DNA from: Costus lasius
Lineage: Eukaryota; Streptophyta; Magnoliopsida; Zingiberales; Costaceae
Assembly (NCBI GenBank): GCA_027563935.2
Contig: CM050446.2
Span: 130,175,608 to 130,239,607, forward strand
Direction: 5' to 3'
DNA: 64,000 bases
The notes under the pieces were generated by a model. The model saw nothing but the letters and a program-made list of their open reading frames with translations, was not told where the DNA came from and searched no databases. Shown in pieces: positions 23,149 through 37,700 of the stretch (position 1 is the stretch's first letter; every line of letters starts with the position of its first letter). The translations under genes and the position numbers were made by a program.

Positions 23149-23484
23149 CTAGGCCTTCACAGCATTGGCATTTTGGTTGCACAGATCTTCAAAGCTCCAA
23201 TCCCTGCGCATGCCACGGCTGCGCACCAGCCTCGGCCCCGCCGCCGCCTCCCGCGCAGCCACGTCACCCAGCAGCGGGCTGCTGGTGCTCGACACCTTGC
23301 GGTGGCCCTTGTTCGCGTCCTCGCGGTTGTGCGGAATGGAGCGGCTCCGCAGATTCGCATACGCCACTGGCGTGAGGTCGCCGGACCAGCTGCGGTCGAT
23401 CCCGCACCTCGCCGTCGACGGGGCGTCGCTGCTTCTCGGCGGTGTCATCTCGTAGGCACCGCACGACAGGCAGTTGAAGCTCAT
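23149..23484 (-). CDS. Small plant protein of unknown function (111 aa)
   Basis: Single-exon frame; I choose the ATG at 23484 (MSFNCLSCGAYEM). The frame is open for 16 more codons upstream, but that part has no ATG. The N-terminus holds a Cys pair (CLSC). The middle has RSWSGDLTPVAYANLRSRS and GHRKVSST, and the C-terminus carries PRLVRSRGMRRDWSFEDL. I remember this C-terminal Gly-Met-Arg-Arg-Asp-Trp-Ser-Phe-Glu-Asp-Leu block as conserved in a family of short uncharacterised plant proteins, which supports a real gene; no function is known to me. There is no membrane segment or signal peptide. GC-rich codon use sets it apart from the AT-rich flanks. A TTTATAGG box on the minus strand (about 23563-23570) lies about 80 bp upstream and could be the promoter. 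Confidence 0.8.
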   Translation of the reverse strand: MSFNCLSCGAYEMTPPRSSDAPSTARCGIDRSWSGDLTPVAYANLRSRSIPHNREDANKGHRKVSSTSSPLLGDVAAREAAAGPRLVRSRGMRRDWSFEDLCNQNANAVKA

Positions 23485-23539
23485 CGTGGCTGGGGTCGGT
23501 CGGAGGCGGGGCGCTGATCTGATGGATAGCAAACAAGGA

Positions 23540-26111
23540 CGGAAAGAAGGGGGGAAGGGCTTCCTATAAATGGAGGGAAAAAAATGGTGCGGTGGGCGTT
23601 GTCCGCAAATGCTTTTTTCTTAATCTGGGGGGCACATTTTGGAAAGACTTGTTTGACCGCACATATTTTAATCTTTGCACCTCGAAGAATATTGATATTA
23701 CAGAACTTAGCGCTTACCTTTTTTTTTATACTTTACACCCCTAACAACGACGACAGCAACAATAATAATAAGTGTTAAAGATGGTTAGTTGTGGTATACG
23801 GTATACTACCCCCCTCACAAATAATTAATAATTAATTAATGCTTAAAAAGAGTTATCCTATGACTCTCCTCATTTGTCAAACTATGTTAATTTAATAATT
23901 TGAATTTTTCTTTCAAATAATTATTTCTGAACAAATTTTGTTTTTTTAAAAAAAAATTGTTACTTGAATTTTTAATAAAATTCAAGTACTTATGATTTGT
24001 TGTCCATCACAAATGCGTGCATATATAGCACATCAAATAATATATAAAATCATTAGATGTATAGTGATACCTTCTAAATTGTTATCCTAATAATTGCATC
24101 GTTAGTTGTCTAATATCTCAATTGAATAAATATTTATGAGTCATTTTTAAGCTAATTATTGATATTTGTTATTATTAAATTATTATGGACCCAATAACTA
24201 TTATTCTGAATCAATAAATGAATATGCACAAGCTATATGCCATTCATAAGTCATCATGTAACTATTATTAATACATATTTATCATGATAATTATCAAATG
24301 TATAAATGAGCTTGTAGAACCTGAAAGTCAAGAAAAAAAAAACACTTATGCATCATAAGGAAAGAACATAGTATATTGATGAACAATAACATAAAATATT
24401 GTCACTCTCTGGATGACATCTCATGCCTACAATACATCCATCAATGGTTGTAGTTGTGATGACTAAACCTCTAGAGGTGTGGGTGGAATGGTCATACTTA
24501 ACCTTAATGGCTTCACCTTTGAAAGAAAATGACTTCTCTAACCATCCATCTCTAGCATGAACTCATGTATGTGAATATATACAGTCATGCCCTACATAAA
24601 TGATTATTATTATTAAAATCCATATGAAACAAGTAAAGATAATAAATTTGCAATATTATAAATAAAAAAATTATATACTATAAAGATATGCATGCAAAAT
24701 AATGGGTCCTCTTGTTTGGTGAGTTGAGGAAATAACTCATGATGTAATCTGGGTTGAAACCTTTGATGCTTTAAGCATAATATAATCTATGTCGCTGTTA
24801 TCAAGAGAACATGGTGTATTATTGTTTTTGATTTCATTCGTTTCATATGGACATGTGAGGTTATATGGTGCTTTACATCTATCATCCACATTTATAAGCT
24901 AGCTTACAAAGTTATTTTACTAGAGTTAGCTTGTTACAAAAACCTGCTAAATTGAATGTGTAAGATCGAGACTCCATCTCATGATTTTAGATCGAGCTAT
25001 CTACTTGTCATTGAAAATTGAAACCCTTTATTAATAATGCTATTTTTTTTTTCATTATATTGCAGGTGTAAATATACGAGGGTTTGAAGTTTGAACCCAC
25101 TACCCTAGCTAGCACCAAAAGAATATTTTAGGATAGGAATATTATTTTATTTACCAGTATGTGTGCCATGCCTGGTCACTTTTGTATCTAGTTGACTCAT
25201 TTTCTTTGCTCGTATCTTGAACGTTTATTCGGTATGACTTAGCATAATTAATAATTACTAAAACTATGTCAGTTAATTTACTTAATTCACAATATGGTTT
25301 TCTGTATTTACTTAATTACACTCATTTGTTTCATTTAGTATTAATTGTAATACCTGAATAATCCACAAAGGAGTTAATGTAGTATCACGTGAACATACTG
25401 CAAATGAAGCACATGATATTTCCAACAAAAGTAAAATGCACACACATTTTTTTTTTATTTTTGCTCAACTAGGGCATCAATCATGTGTTGACTATAATAT
25501 GAAAAAAAAACAAAGCTATTATATGAAAAAACTCAAAGATCCAGACGCTATAGTATCCCATATACAACAGATCTGGTAAAAAAGAAAAACAAATCCTAAT
25601 TTACCATCTAGAAGCCCCAACTCATTTTGAAGCAAGATAGCGGGCACATCCCCTAACTTATTTTGATAGCTCTCCCCCTGCTCTGAAACTATGTACTAAA
25701 TACAGGGAATCATTGCCGTTACATTCAGTTGCGAGACGAACTGACCTTGAAATCTAACTATGGCCGCTTAGCTAAGAAAGATTAAAAGATATTTGCATGA
25801 CAATATTTGCATTAACTAGGCTATTTGTTCTGAGGTGCCTGCTGCACGCTGGTGGTCCATAAATGTCATAAGTTGCAGCTGGTTGCTCCAATCTCTTTAG
25901 TATCAAGGAAGGCGATGCTTAGTAAAAAAAATTACCATCCTTCAGCTCAGCATGGAGATTAAGAATGATGCTTTTATTGCCATGTATCTTCATTCTCCGG
26001 AGTAGGACTATACAGCAATAAGAATTTATACCTAAAAATGCATTAGTTCACACCGGTTTTGCCTAACAAACAGTAAAGTGAGACATAAGATTTGTGATCA
26101 TGGTAACTTAC
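23540..26111. other. Intergenic DNA between the 23-kb gene and the PHD gene
   Basis: AT-rich sequence without convincing reading frames. It includes the upstream flank of the 23-kb gene (23485-23700) and, towards 26 kb, probable 3' untranslated or downstream sequence of the PHD gene. No repeat structure stands out. Confidence 0.45.
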
Positions 26112-26186
26112 GCAGAACATATCAGTCAAGGCCCAATAGCCTAAACCTGGTCAGCCTTCTTGTATGCACATTCAACTATGACGAAT
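26112..26186 (-). other. Possible 3' untranslated exon of the PHD gene
   Basis: On the minus strand a good acceptor (TTTCTTTTGCAG, ending at 26187) is followed by 75 nt and then a strong donor GTAAGTT (26111-26105). It lies downstream of the stop codon of the PHD gene, so it would be a non-coding exon. This is an inference from splice signals only. Confidence 0.3.
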
Positions 26187-26334
26187 CTGCAAAAGAAAGC
26201 AAAGCAAAGAGAAGAAATTGAAGTAATTGCTAAGCGAACAAATGGCCAAGGGGCCTCATAGTTTCTCTGATGAAATATTAGTCTGGCTGCACTCATCTTT
26301 TACTACTTACAAGTTGCTTAAGCTCTGAGTCGAT

Positions 26335-28657
26335 TTAAGTGTCTCTATAGCCACCACCAAAAAGGAGCAAAGAAGTGCTAATACAAGGTTTATCAGGCAA
26401 AAGCTGTTCAGCTTCCGAAGTTGGTTTAGCAGGCTTCATCTTTTCTGATGCAGGAATCGCAAGTGAGAGTGAAAGAGAAGCCAGTGTATCATCTCCCTCA
26501 TCCACCGCAGGCCCAGGCAGCTTATCTCGAGCATTATCATCTCTATTCTTTGAAGATAATATTGGAAACACATCCTGCTTTACTAATCTCCTTCTTTCCC
26601 CCAAAGCTAGTTCAAGATCAGGAGCATCTGAGTCGTGTATATCTTCATCATCTGATGAAAGAACATGTATTAAGTTGTTTGCCTTTGTACTCGATGTAGG
26701 GCCAAAATCATTGAGGAAGAAATGCCTTTCCTCATTCTTTGAGCTCCGAGGAACTGCTTCATGGTACATAGTACTTATCAAGCTAGATGGTAAGGACTGT
26801 ATCTTTGAGAATAAGCTACTTCTTAAAGTTTCTTCCCTAGATTTACAGTCAACACGTCCACCATTATCAAACCTCATCCTTTTGTGTTCTTTTTCATCAC
26901 TGAGAGATGTGCAGATTGACTCATCCGCCCACAATATTGTATCAGCAGTGGGTTGTAACAAATGACTAGAACATTTTATTGCTTCAACTGAGCCAGCTTG
27001 TGCATGTTCTAAAGTAGGCTTTGGTTCCAAAATAAGATGGTCAAATTTATCTGATAATTGGTTATCCAAATCAACTTCTGTGTGCTGTTTCTTCATTTTC
27101 TTAACATTTTTCTCATTGCCTGATTAAACAAGTGGAGACAGAATGAGAAGACTTCATGATAAACCACTAGTGTAAATCAACAAAAGACGGACTCACCTTG
27201 CCAGCAATTTACTAGTACTGAAATTGCTGTGTTTTCGCAAGTACTATGCGTTGTGCTAGAGGGAAGAACATGACCACGATCTCTTGTGCTATCTGAATTA
27301 TTTGCCAGATTGTCCTATCATATAACATGTTAACCAAGCACGTGATATTAGAGAATAACAGAAGAAAAACTCTAATATATTTAATTTTAGCTAGCAAATG
27401 CTACAACATAGCCTCTTTTATGTGTACTTTGTATTTCAACGAAGTTAAACACTTAAACTTCACGTGTGCTAGCTAGTGCAAGTTGCACAGAAAGTGATGC
27501 TACATGATGCCAATTGTATGGAAGACATGTAAACAAATTTGTCTTTGAACCTTTGGAAATTTTGTCACCAACATGTTTGATGCTCTGAGTAAAGAGATTG
27601 TTCCTAATCTACCTTTTATTCATAGTCGCAAGTTTACTAAAAAATTGAAGAGTTCCAGTTCTATATGTAGGATCTACTCTATTATTTTACTGCCTAATTT
27701 TTTCTATTGTGTCGGGGAAGGTGGTTCACTATTATGTGTCATGGGTTGTCAGTGTTACGTAGGGGAAATTTTGGTGTTTTCTTAGTCAAATGATGTCTTA
27801 TTTTGGTTAAAAATTCTTTCAAATATGTGAGTGCTTCAAATGCAACCTATGGAGATGTCATGCAATACTATGACTTAGCAAATAGCTAAGCATGAGTAAG
27901 CTAGGAAAATAACCTAGAACAACTTGGTTCCATTGGATATGGTTAAGGCCATTTGGTAGAAGAGTTTGAATGCTTGTTAAGGGTATTGGAGGAGACTTTT
28001 TAAGGGAGTTGATAATTTTCATCAAACTTGATATTATAAATTTTTTATATGACTAATAGGAGTTACTAGAATTTGCTTTGATCACATTCTTTTGAAGTTT
28101 TATTATGCTTTATCTTGGAAACAATAAATGTATATGCTGTAAAGACATTGAATACTGGGCTGAAAAAGGAGAAATGAAATTTCTCCTGCACACAAATTGT
28201 CACGACCCACATAATGAGCAAACTCACGAGTCTATAGTAACATGGGTCAATTAAAGTACTTAGTCCAAAGTTAATAGTAATAAGTTTATAAATTTTTATA
28301 TATCATATTATCTTTTCTCCCAATTCCCACGTGGAACTAAAACAAGATGTCACAATCTCTTCCATTTAATAATTAACATCCTCGCCAAGCCCAAAGCCTA
28401 TTACATGTTTGAGAACTATTCCTTAATCAACAATCCATGAGGTCAGTGGCTCCACCATCCTCGATAGTCATTTTTATTGGCCACTCTCCATGGTTAAGAC
28501 CAAGTTTCCTCTAATAGCATTTATTATAACCTACTTAATGACCAAACAGGTTTATTAACTTGGAGAAACAACATTGCCCAATTAAAATACTTAAACATAA
28601 GGTAATGGACTAATGGTAGTAAACTTACCTTATCATCTTTGACTAAACTGAGATATC

Positions 28658-28743
<86 letters not shown>

Positions 28744-31700
28744 GATGTAGCCTTTCAAAAAAATAAGCTTTATCATAATTATAGTTTATTAATATGTTAA
28801 AATGTAGGAGACAATACTTAAAAAGAACAAAAGTTGTTGCAGATAGACTATATATGCCCAAATCATGGCAAACTTAGTTGCGCCACCCGGACCAAAATTT
28901 TGAACTTTGAAATTAATAATTATATGAATTCTACATGTTATAACTTTTAATTTAAAATATTATTACTTAAATTAAAGTATTTTAATTTTATGATAATGTA
29001 TTTATATAATATCATGTATATTCATGCAAATAATGTAATTAAATTAAATATTATTTATATAACAAATTGAATTTCCATGTGTTAACAACATCAAGTAGCC
29101 CTACATTCAAACTATTTGGTGCTAGCTACAATGCTTCTCCTACCAGCGGATCAAATGTTTGTTTGTCATTTTTAGTTAAGTATTTGTATGTTACCATCTA
29201 CCTCTCTTCGCTCTAGCATCCTTCATAGACCATACTCATCAAAACATTTATGGGGAACATGTCCGTAACATATCGAATAGTTTTAGACGGACACAATAAT
29301 TATAAGATAAGAGCTCTTTCAAAGAATATGATAGTCAACAAAAGAAAGGTGCATGTTAATAGGTTGTCAGATCATGCTTTTGGTGTTAGCACTAAGCACC
29401 TAAACATAGGTCAATTATAGTGTATAACTCATAATAAGCCAATTTATTGCTCACACTTGACAGTTCTCTTGTCTAAATATACAAGGACTTAAAAAGAATA
29501 ATCTGATTGGTTTGTGTGATCATATATTCCATAATGCAAATTGCCAGAATACTTAGTTAGGTCTTAGTAGTTCAGTGAAATATAAACTAGTAAAACACAA
29601 TTAGGTATAGTATCATCCATCATCTGTTCATAAGATGAAACTAATTACCAGTAATACTTGATACCATCAAAGTGTCCATCTAATTAAATCTCTTTGACAT
29701 AAATGGAATTGGAAAAATATACAAAACCATGAGGAAAATAATAGTAACAAAACTAGCTTACCAAACAAGTGAGATCAATTTCCATTTCTGAAGGCAATTG
29801 TTCGATGTCAATCTGAAGTTTTGGCTTGGCATGAGAAACTGGAATGACAGTAGCACCACTCAGGTTTCTAAATCCAACTGCAGGAAGTGAGCAAGAAATA
29901 TTATTATTTAGCACTTCATCATCCTCGTTGAGGACCGCAACCACGTTTCCTGGTGTTGGAATGCCCTTATTAACAGTGCAGATACTATAAATAGGTTCAT
30001 TTGTCTTGGACAGATAATGAGTATGCTCATCAGATATATCAGGTAGGTCAATAGGGGTAGACAGATCGTTCATAGTAGCTTTCATTTTCAACAAAGAAAC
30101 AGAGGACTTCTTCTCCAGATCAGGCAGGTCCCCCAAGCTATTACTCTGTCTTCTCCTAAATACACCCCAGAGATATAATAACTTGTTCCAGCCTGAAATA
30201 GAAGTGACATGCAGATTAAGTTTACAAACAAACTATGGAAAAAATTTCGTTCTCCACTCTCCCTCTTGCTTAGAAAGTAAAATAAGGCCAGTTCTTACGT
30301 CGGGAATTCTCTGGTAGCAAATTTGAATGGAATATTAGAAGTTCCACTGCACCAATATTTCCTACAAGAGCTAAATCATATGTCAGCATATTCTCCAACA
30401 GCTTCATGTAGTAATTGTCGTAGCTGCACAAGGTGAAGCATAAAGAAACATCAAATGCTTATCAAGATGAACATTCTATGCCAATTTACAATGAAAAAGT
30501 ACACAAAACAAGTGACCTTTCATTGTCTTTAGCAAAGAAAAACAAAGCAATGTTATCTTCTTTAGGACTGTTCTCATGAAACTGCAAAGGCCACGAACTT
30601 AGGCGTGGTACTTCCTCCAGCAAGATTTTACAAGGTAATTGCTTTGCAACTTCAAGTGCATTAGGTGACACATGCGCCGACAAGTGAGCCTGAAAACCAT
30701 CAAAATGTGAAGGAGGCTTGGCAGAGCTCAACACCTCAAAAGCACCTCTGCACATACCAATAGAAGCAGAATGTATAAAAGTTCAGAACAAAATTATATA
30801 TGATATTAAACCATCTTTAAGAATAATATTAGAAGTGGATGTCATACTGCCAAACGTAGTCAAGCTCTGGAATTACAGAAGCTCTTAGTTGATGCATCAG
30901 AATTGAATCTTGATCAGAGAAGTTCTCTATGTTAGGCTTCGTTGGCAAGTCATCTGCAAATTCCAGAGTTGAATCTTTTCTTGAGAGATATAGGGATTTC
31001 TTAGCGACTTCCACCTTCTTATTCCCATGAATGGTGTTTGTTGCTTTGCTGAAATCTTCGACGTCCTCTGTACCTTCTATCAAAGTTAAGTTCCTAGAAG
31101 TTGATGCAAAATCTTTAGATGCAATTTCCGAATTAGCATCAGTACTGGATAAAGAAACTTCCTCAGATTGATCAGATGGTCTAGCGTTCATTTTCTTTCC
31201 TGTTTTGCCCTTCAACCCCTCAAATGCAACTTTCCACTTAGTTCTGTTATCCTTATCCTTCAAATTTCGTTCGGAAGAAGGCATTGTTGTAATCATGCAA
31301 AATTTCTCAACTGCACAGAATTGTGTTGCATGACCTGATTCATTACACCTGTGGCAACGTAATAATTGATTGTTGATTGCAGTTGCCTGCCTAGAGCTGC
31401 CTGAAAAGGAATGGTCCTTGATTTTCTCATCCCTATGTTTCTGTTCTGCAGCCTGGGGTAAATTGAGTGACATTTAGGTTTCTTTGTTGTCTAAAAAAGA
31501 AAATAAGAGATTCATTTGAAAATTCAATTCATGTTTGGCACAATTTCTTCTTTCAGTTTTTATTTTGGGTGAATAAAAACAAGGTGCGTTTTCTGCCAAA
31601 TTGAAACTAAAAACAAGCACACTCTGAAAGGAGTTTCTCAACTTTGTAGAGAAACAAAAATGAGTAAAAAAAAGGTGTTTCTGAGTTCTCATTTTCATTT

Positions 31701-34700
31701 TTATAGAAACCTCAAATACACGGAAGCACATTTGTCAATTAGCTGAGCTTTTCAAATGCATTTTTGTAAAACTGAAAAATTGAAAATATTAAAAACATGA
31801 AATCATGCACTGGAAACCAAAAAAAGAAAATTGTTAATACAAGCTTACCTTGACAACGGGTTCTAAAGGCTTTCGATCTTCATTCTTGGGTAATCTAACA
31901 AAAGATGTAGTTCCAGAACGAGACAGAGAAGTTGAAGGCTGCTTCTTAACTTCATTAGCTAATGAACCCCCAATTATCAGTTATTAACTTAAATCGAAGG
32001 ATGAGAACGAAAAACATAGACAAGCTACGAAACAAAAATTGTATCACTTACCTATGCTAGTTGCATCATGCGATCCTCTGCAGTCAGTTAGATTGCTTGA
32101 ATCAGAATTCATTTTTACTCTTGCATCATATTGTTGAACCTTTGAATCAGCCTTTAGAGAAGAGAAGGAGGTAGTAGATAACACTGAACTGCCAAAGCGA
32201 TGATCCGATATAGAATTCTTCTTCTCAATTGTACTCCAGTCTTTCACTGGTTTCAAACCTCTAGGATTCTCATGTTTGGGTGAATTAAGTGCCTGAACTT
32301 TGCTTATTGTCTCAGCACTACGAAAGCTCGAACCATCATTCCTGAATGATGACGATTTTGTGATTGATCGAAAAAGTCCTTCGTTCTTCGTGGTGCTCAA
32401 ATTATATTCTCTAGAACTTTTTTGCTTCTGAGGAACATTTTCCAGCAACTGTTTCACTTTTGGCACTTTTGAATTGTTGAAGGAAACTGACTTTGAAAGA
32501 GGTCCTGAAACAAAGGAAATTGAAAATGAGCAAAATCTCTGAACATGTTTGAGGAAAAAATGATGCCACAATTGTCCAATCCAAAGGAAAAAAGTATTCA
32601 ACTGAACTGAAAAAATTACCCTTCCGTGCCTCAGCACGAGTTTGTATCATGGACAAATCAGCATTATTAGAAGTTTGCGTACAAGTATTGAGCTGACCAT
32701 CAGTAGAAGTTTGCATGAAACCAATTGACTGGGATATACCATCTGAATGGCCAGAGATTGTTATGGGGGAATTTAGTTTTGCATTAACGAAATCAAGCTT
32801 GATGTTCTCATCTGAGACCGGGTTCCTTGGAATAGTTAATCCACTCGGTGCACCACTTGCTTTATAGCTTTTTTCCTTAGAAGCAGAATTAACTTCTGAA
32901 CTTTCTCTCCTCCTTTTAGATGAAATTGAGTTAATTGGTTCTTTAGTTTCTGTTCTAATGTCTGAATCAATTGCTTTATTTTCTACACCAGGCAAACTTT
33001 TGGATGTGCTTTCAACATTCTGACTGTTTTCATCTGTAGATGGTTCATCAATTGTTTCATGTTCAAATTGTGCTTCTGATTTTCCTATCACTTCATCATC
33101 AGTTTCCTTGAATTGGCATTCTTCACACAACCAGTCACCTTCGGGAACTTTATCCAACATTACTCGCATACAGTAACTGATCAAAAGTAAACATCCATTA
33201 AGATAAAACACTAACGAAAGCCATTTCATGGGAAAAATGAAATGTCAGTAACTTACATATGCTCAGCCCCATCACTGCACCTGCTACAAATAGCAAGCAA
33301 CTCTTCCTGGCCTGCATCTCCACAGATATCACAGACCTTTACCTATAAAATAGAAGATGCAGAAAAATATAGGCATAAAAGTCGCCAGCTAAGTAATAAT
33401 TATGGGTTCATAAGCTATGCATAAACAAGATTAACATTATTGATATTACCGAGTCCAATCTCAAATCCATATATACCAAAAAGGATTAAATATATTGATA
33501 TATACCAGTGTATTAGGTCAAGCCAAATTGATATTTATATATAATATGTAATATATACCTCCAACCTGTATTGACCCTAATCTGTGCATCAGTATAGGAT
33601 TAAAACATGCGTACAAGACTTACCGCTCAATATGGACCGATATTTATAGCATTAGTACCTGATATACCAACACCTGAACGTTCCTATATCAGGTATGCCA
33701 ACACTAGAGGTCCATGTATTAGTTATGTCTTCAAACTAGCCTATATCAAGTTAACCGTTTAGTGCAGACTGAGATTAAAAACATTGATCAAAAGTGCATT
33801 ACAATTGAAAGTTGATTGAACTAAAGTTAAAATACCAGTCTACACCAACATATAGATCTGATGATACTAGTCAATATTGCTAAAATATTTTAGATTTATA
33901 TATAGGCATATATAGAGTACTAACCCTCATACCAGTATTGGTATAGGGTCAGGCTGATAAGTATCAGGCAGTTCAAATTGATTTTTTATACAATGGATTA
34001 AACAATGTGTAAAAATATCAAACATGGATGTTATTTACTAAATTATAAATGTTATGGTTTAAATTACCGACCATAGCCAGCATATATAACATAATGCACT
34101 TATAATAATTGTTAGAAGATCAAGGATATTTCATGACTAATATCCAAGTTTATCTAGGAAACTTCTATATGTTGCATATACAATCCACATCATATACAGA
34201 CATGAAAAAAGTTTCTATATGTAACATAAACAATCCACACCTGATACAGATATAGAAGTTTGGAAGCACCTATGCTTTCTAGAAAGTATTTGCTAGAAGC
34301 CTTGTATTTCTTGGCTAAATTATTAGTTATTGGGCCAACGATATCATCATATATTCTGCATCAGTTTATTCCAACTAATCCACTTGCAACAGTATATTCT
34401 AGAAAGTATTTGCTAGAAGCCTTGTATTTCTTGGCTAAATTATTAGTTATTGGGCCAACGATATCATCACATATTCTGCAACAGTTTATTCCAACAAATC
34501 CACTTGCTTTAATGTAAGCCCTATCTCTTCCACCCTCCGACCAATCCCTACCTCCTGTACCTACCTCATCCTTGCTATTGCTAGCTGCTAACCATTACCT
34601 GCCGCCTATCCTTCATCTACTCTTTTATTGTACTGGAAAACTTAGCTTTTACACTCACTTGCTGGTAACATGACCCACATGACTAAACCCACCTTAACTT

Positions 34701-37700
34701 TGAGCTCCTCCAAAATGCAAGTTAGTGAGGAAGAGGCATGTGGTGATAGTAATTTAGTAGCTTGTGGCATAGGGTTAGCAAGATGTGCTGCAATAATGAC
34801 TCCTCAAATTGCTCGAAGCAAGAGCTTATTATGAGAAAGTACAACGTGACAACTTTTCTTCGACAATTACTGACAGTGTGGCAAGCTCAGTAGCTAGACA
34901 ATGAAAAGCTTTCGATGGCTTTTCATCCTTGTTTGAGTTGAGGAGGCAACAACCCATGATCGTCGAACTCATCTCTAGTGACATCAACTGTGCTCAATAA
35001 ACTAGAGAGGCAATGGACAAATAACAACAACAACAGCAAAGGAAGTGATCATAGGTGAGTACTGAATTTTCTCCTCTTTTATTTTTTCCTACTGTTGAAA
35101 AACTTGGCCAGCACGCTCTTGGGAAGAAGACAAGTACCGTGTGGGTTCTAGAATAGTGGCAAGATGACAAAAGGAGCAAGTAGTGGTTGCAAAAGATGGT
35201 TTGCAGTAGAACTAGGTGGAGTTCATAGTTGTGAACATGATAGTTGATAGTTAAGCTTTGACAACAACCAATTAAAGGAAAAAAGAGAGGAACTAGAGAG
35301 AAAAGGGAAGGGACAGTATAGAAAAATAGGATTTCATTAATTAAATTTACTTCATTAAATATTTGAAGTTATACATCTGCTTTTTAGATATAATCCTAAA
35401 TATACTAGTCAAGCATATATTATATGCATATCACACACATGCATATAATATGCATATATATATATATATCGATAACAACTAGCGAACTAAGATTGATCAT
35501 ATAACCTACATAGTAAATATAAAATAACATATGCTAATCATATATAGTAGCAAATATTCAAATATATCATTCTAATTACATCAACAAGACTAGTCCTTGC
35601 TAGCTATTAAACTGGCAGGTGCCGACCTTTTACCATGTGCCACAATGGGATGGCACAAGAAGGTATCACTTTATTGAAACACCAAAACTAGTAAGCTGAA
35701 ACCTTGTTGGGATATATGTTAAAAGAATCAGCATACTTTGCCAATTCATATATGATAGAAAATGCTACATTGTTATAAGAAAAATCAAAGTCACATCAAG
35801 ATCAGGAACAACAATATTTTCTTCCTAACAAATGAAAATTTTGCAATAAAATTTGAACTTACATCATCTTCAATTTCTGCTGAAATTTCACCATCATTGA
35901 TTGGCTGCAATGGCACTGGTACCTGAGGCACCTGAGAATTTGAGTTCAGTATAGTAGGTTCTTCATTACTTTCGCTGCACTTTACTGCCTTACGAGATTC
36001 AACTTTACTGTCGTCATTTTTGGTTCCTAAAGATTCATCAGCAGTTTCTGAAAAAATTAAAGGAAGCTGGCTCTTGGCACCATCTTCTTTGCTAATTTCA
36101 CAGTATGCATTACTATTTTCGGAATCAACACTTGGAACAAATAACTTTCCATCCGTTGGAGAAATTTCATCATCCACATAACACTGAGAAAGACTTGCAA
36201 TCCTTGGGGAACCTGAACATGGAAGTTGTACTTTTGTAGGCATATTGCTAAGTGAATTTGGGCCTTCTAAGCTGTCAGTATTCTGACACAAGATATCAGT
36301 GGATTCAGATGTTGTGTTATTCTTCATCAAAAGAAACCCATTTCCTTTAGAATGTGTTTGATTCTCAGCAATTTCAGTATTAATATAGGCATGAAAAACG
36401 TCTTTTTGAATAGCTTTTTCCTCATGTTCAAAATTTGAATTGTCTTCTGATCTAGAGCTGCATCCTACAATTTTCTCATCTAGTTCCGCTGGATGATCAC
36501 GAATCCCACTATTGGAATCTTTAGATTCAACAATATGCAAACTACTTTCAATATGATACATTTCACTGTGCTTCCCATCATTAGTATCTGAAGCTTTCTC
36601 GTCACTAAATTCAGATGGTTTAATGCCATCCGATGAAAAAGGGCTACCACAAGTGGAACTAGTTTGTTCTTGAAGGAAATTATTGTTTTCAACTGCATCT
36701 AAGATAACTTTTGGACTTATCACAACATCAAATGTATTGTGGGCCCCTGATGATCTAAATGTTTCTTTATTTTCAGCATTTTCGACAGATGAATAAAGAC
36801 TTGAACTAGAACGTGGAGAATGACTTGTTTTTATATTTGTATTCTCCTGCTTATCCTGTGCCCCACTCTTAACAACACTAGCAGCAGCATAAGAACAATT
36901 ATCGTCATCTTTTCTTGAAGGGATATTAACAGAAGGTCCATCAAGATTTGTTTCCATAACTGGTAAAGCTCGGTTGAAGTGGAAACACAAAGAACAAGGG
37001 GAGGAACACACGTTGCATGTCCCAGATTCTGCTCTAGGGTAAGGATGCTTCGATGCGTTTAAGCAATCAGTTTCCACTGGAAAATGACACTGTGAAGACC
37101 AAACACCAAGGACGGGTAAACATAAGCTGTATAATATTTGATTTCATTATTTCAATACATGTGACAAATTATATCCAAACACAAGATAAAAGATCCTTGG
37201 GCTCAAGAGGTAACATGCATATCTCATTTTTGACCAAATGCACGACAACTAGCTCTACAATTGTATTACAATTAAGCCCATAAATTAGAGAGACTAATGT
37301 CTACAATCACAATCACAGAAATCTTGGAGTAAGTAAAACAAGTTTGTAATGACAAAATCGTGAGAAAAGAAATGTATGCAATAATTTGAGTAACCATGTA
37401 TATTCCACTCCGAAGATTAAATAATGTGCATATTAAAGTAGTAACAAAAATGTTTCAAAAAAAAGAGCATGTAAAACAAAGATAAGATTTATATGTCCTT
37501 AAAATTGGTAACTTGAATCTCAAATAGAAGTACACACATGGACACCTGCACTAAAACCTAGGAATTCAGTGTGATGAGAGAAATTTGCTAATATTCATTT
37601 AATGACATTTGGCATTTCTTGGACATTGTCATGTTTGAGCACTTCAATGTAGAGAATGGCATGAGAAGAATCATCATCAACCACTACAGATAATCAGACA

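Noticed and set aside
36480..36698. 72-codon frame (-) within exon 3 of the PHD gene
   Set aside because: Shadow frame of the 1227-nt exon, which is supported by phase at both ends.
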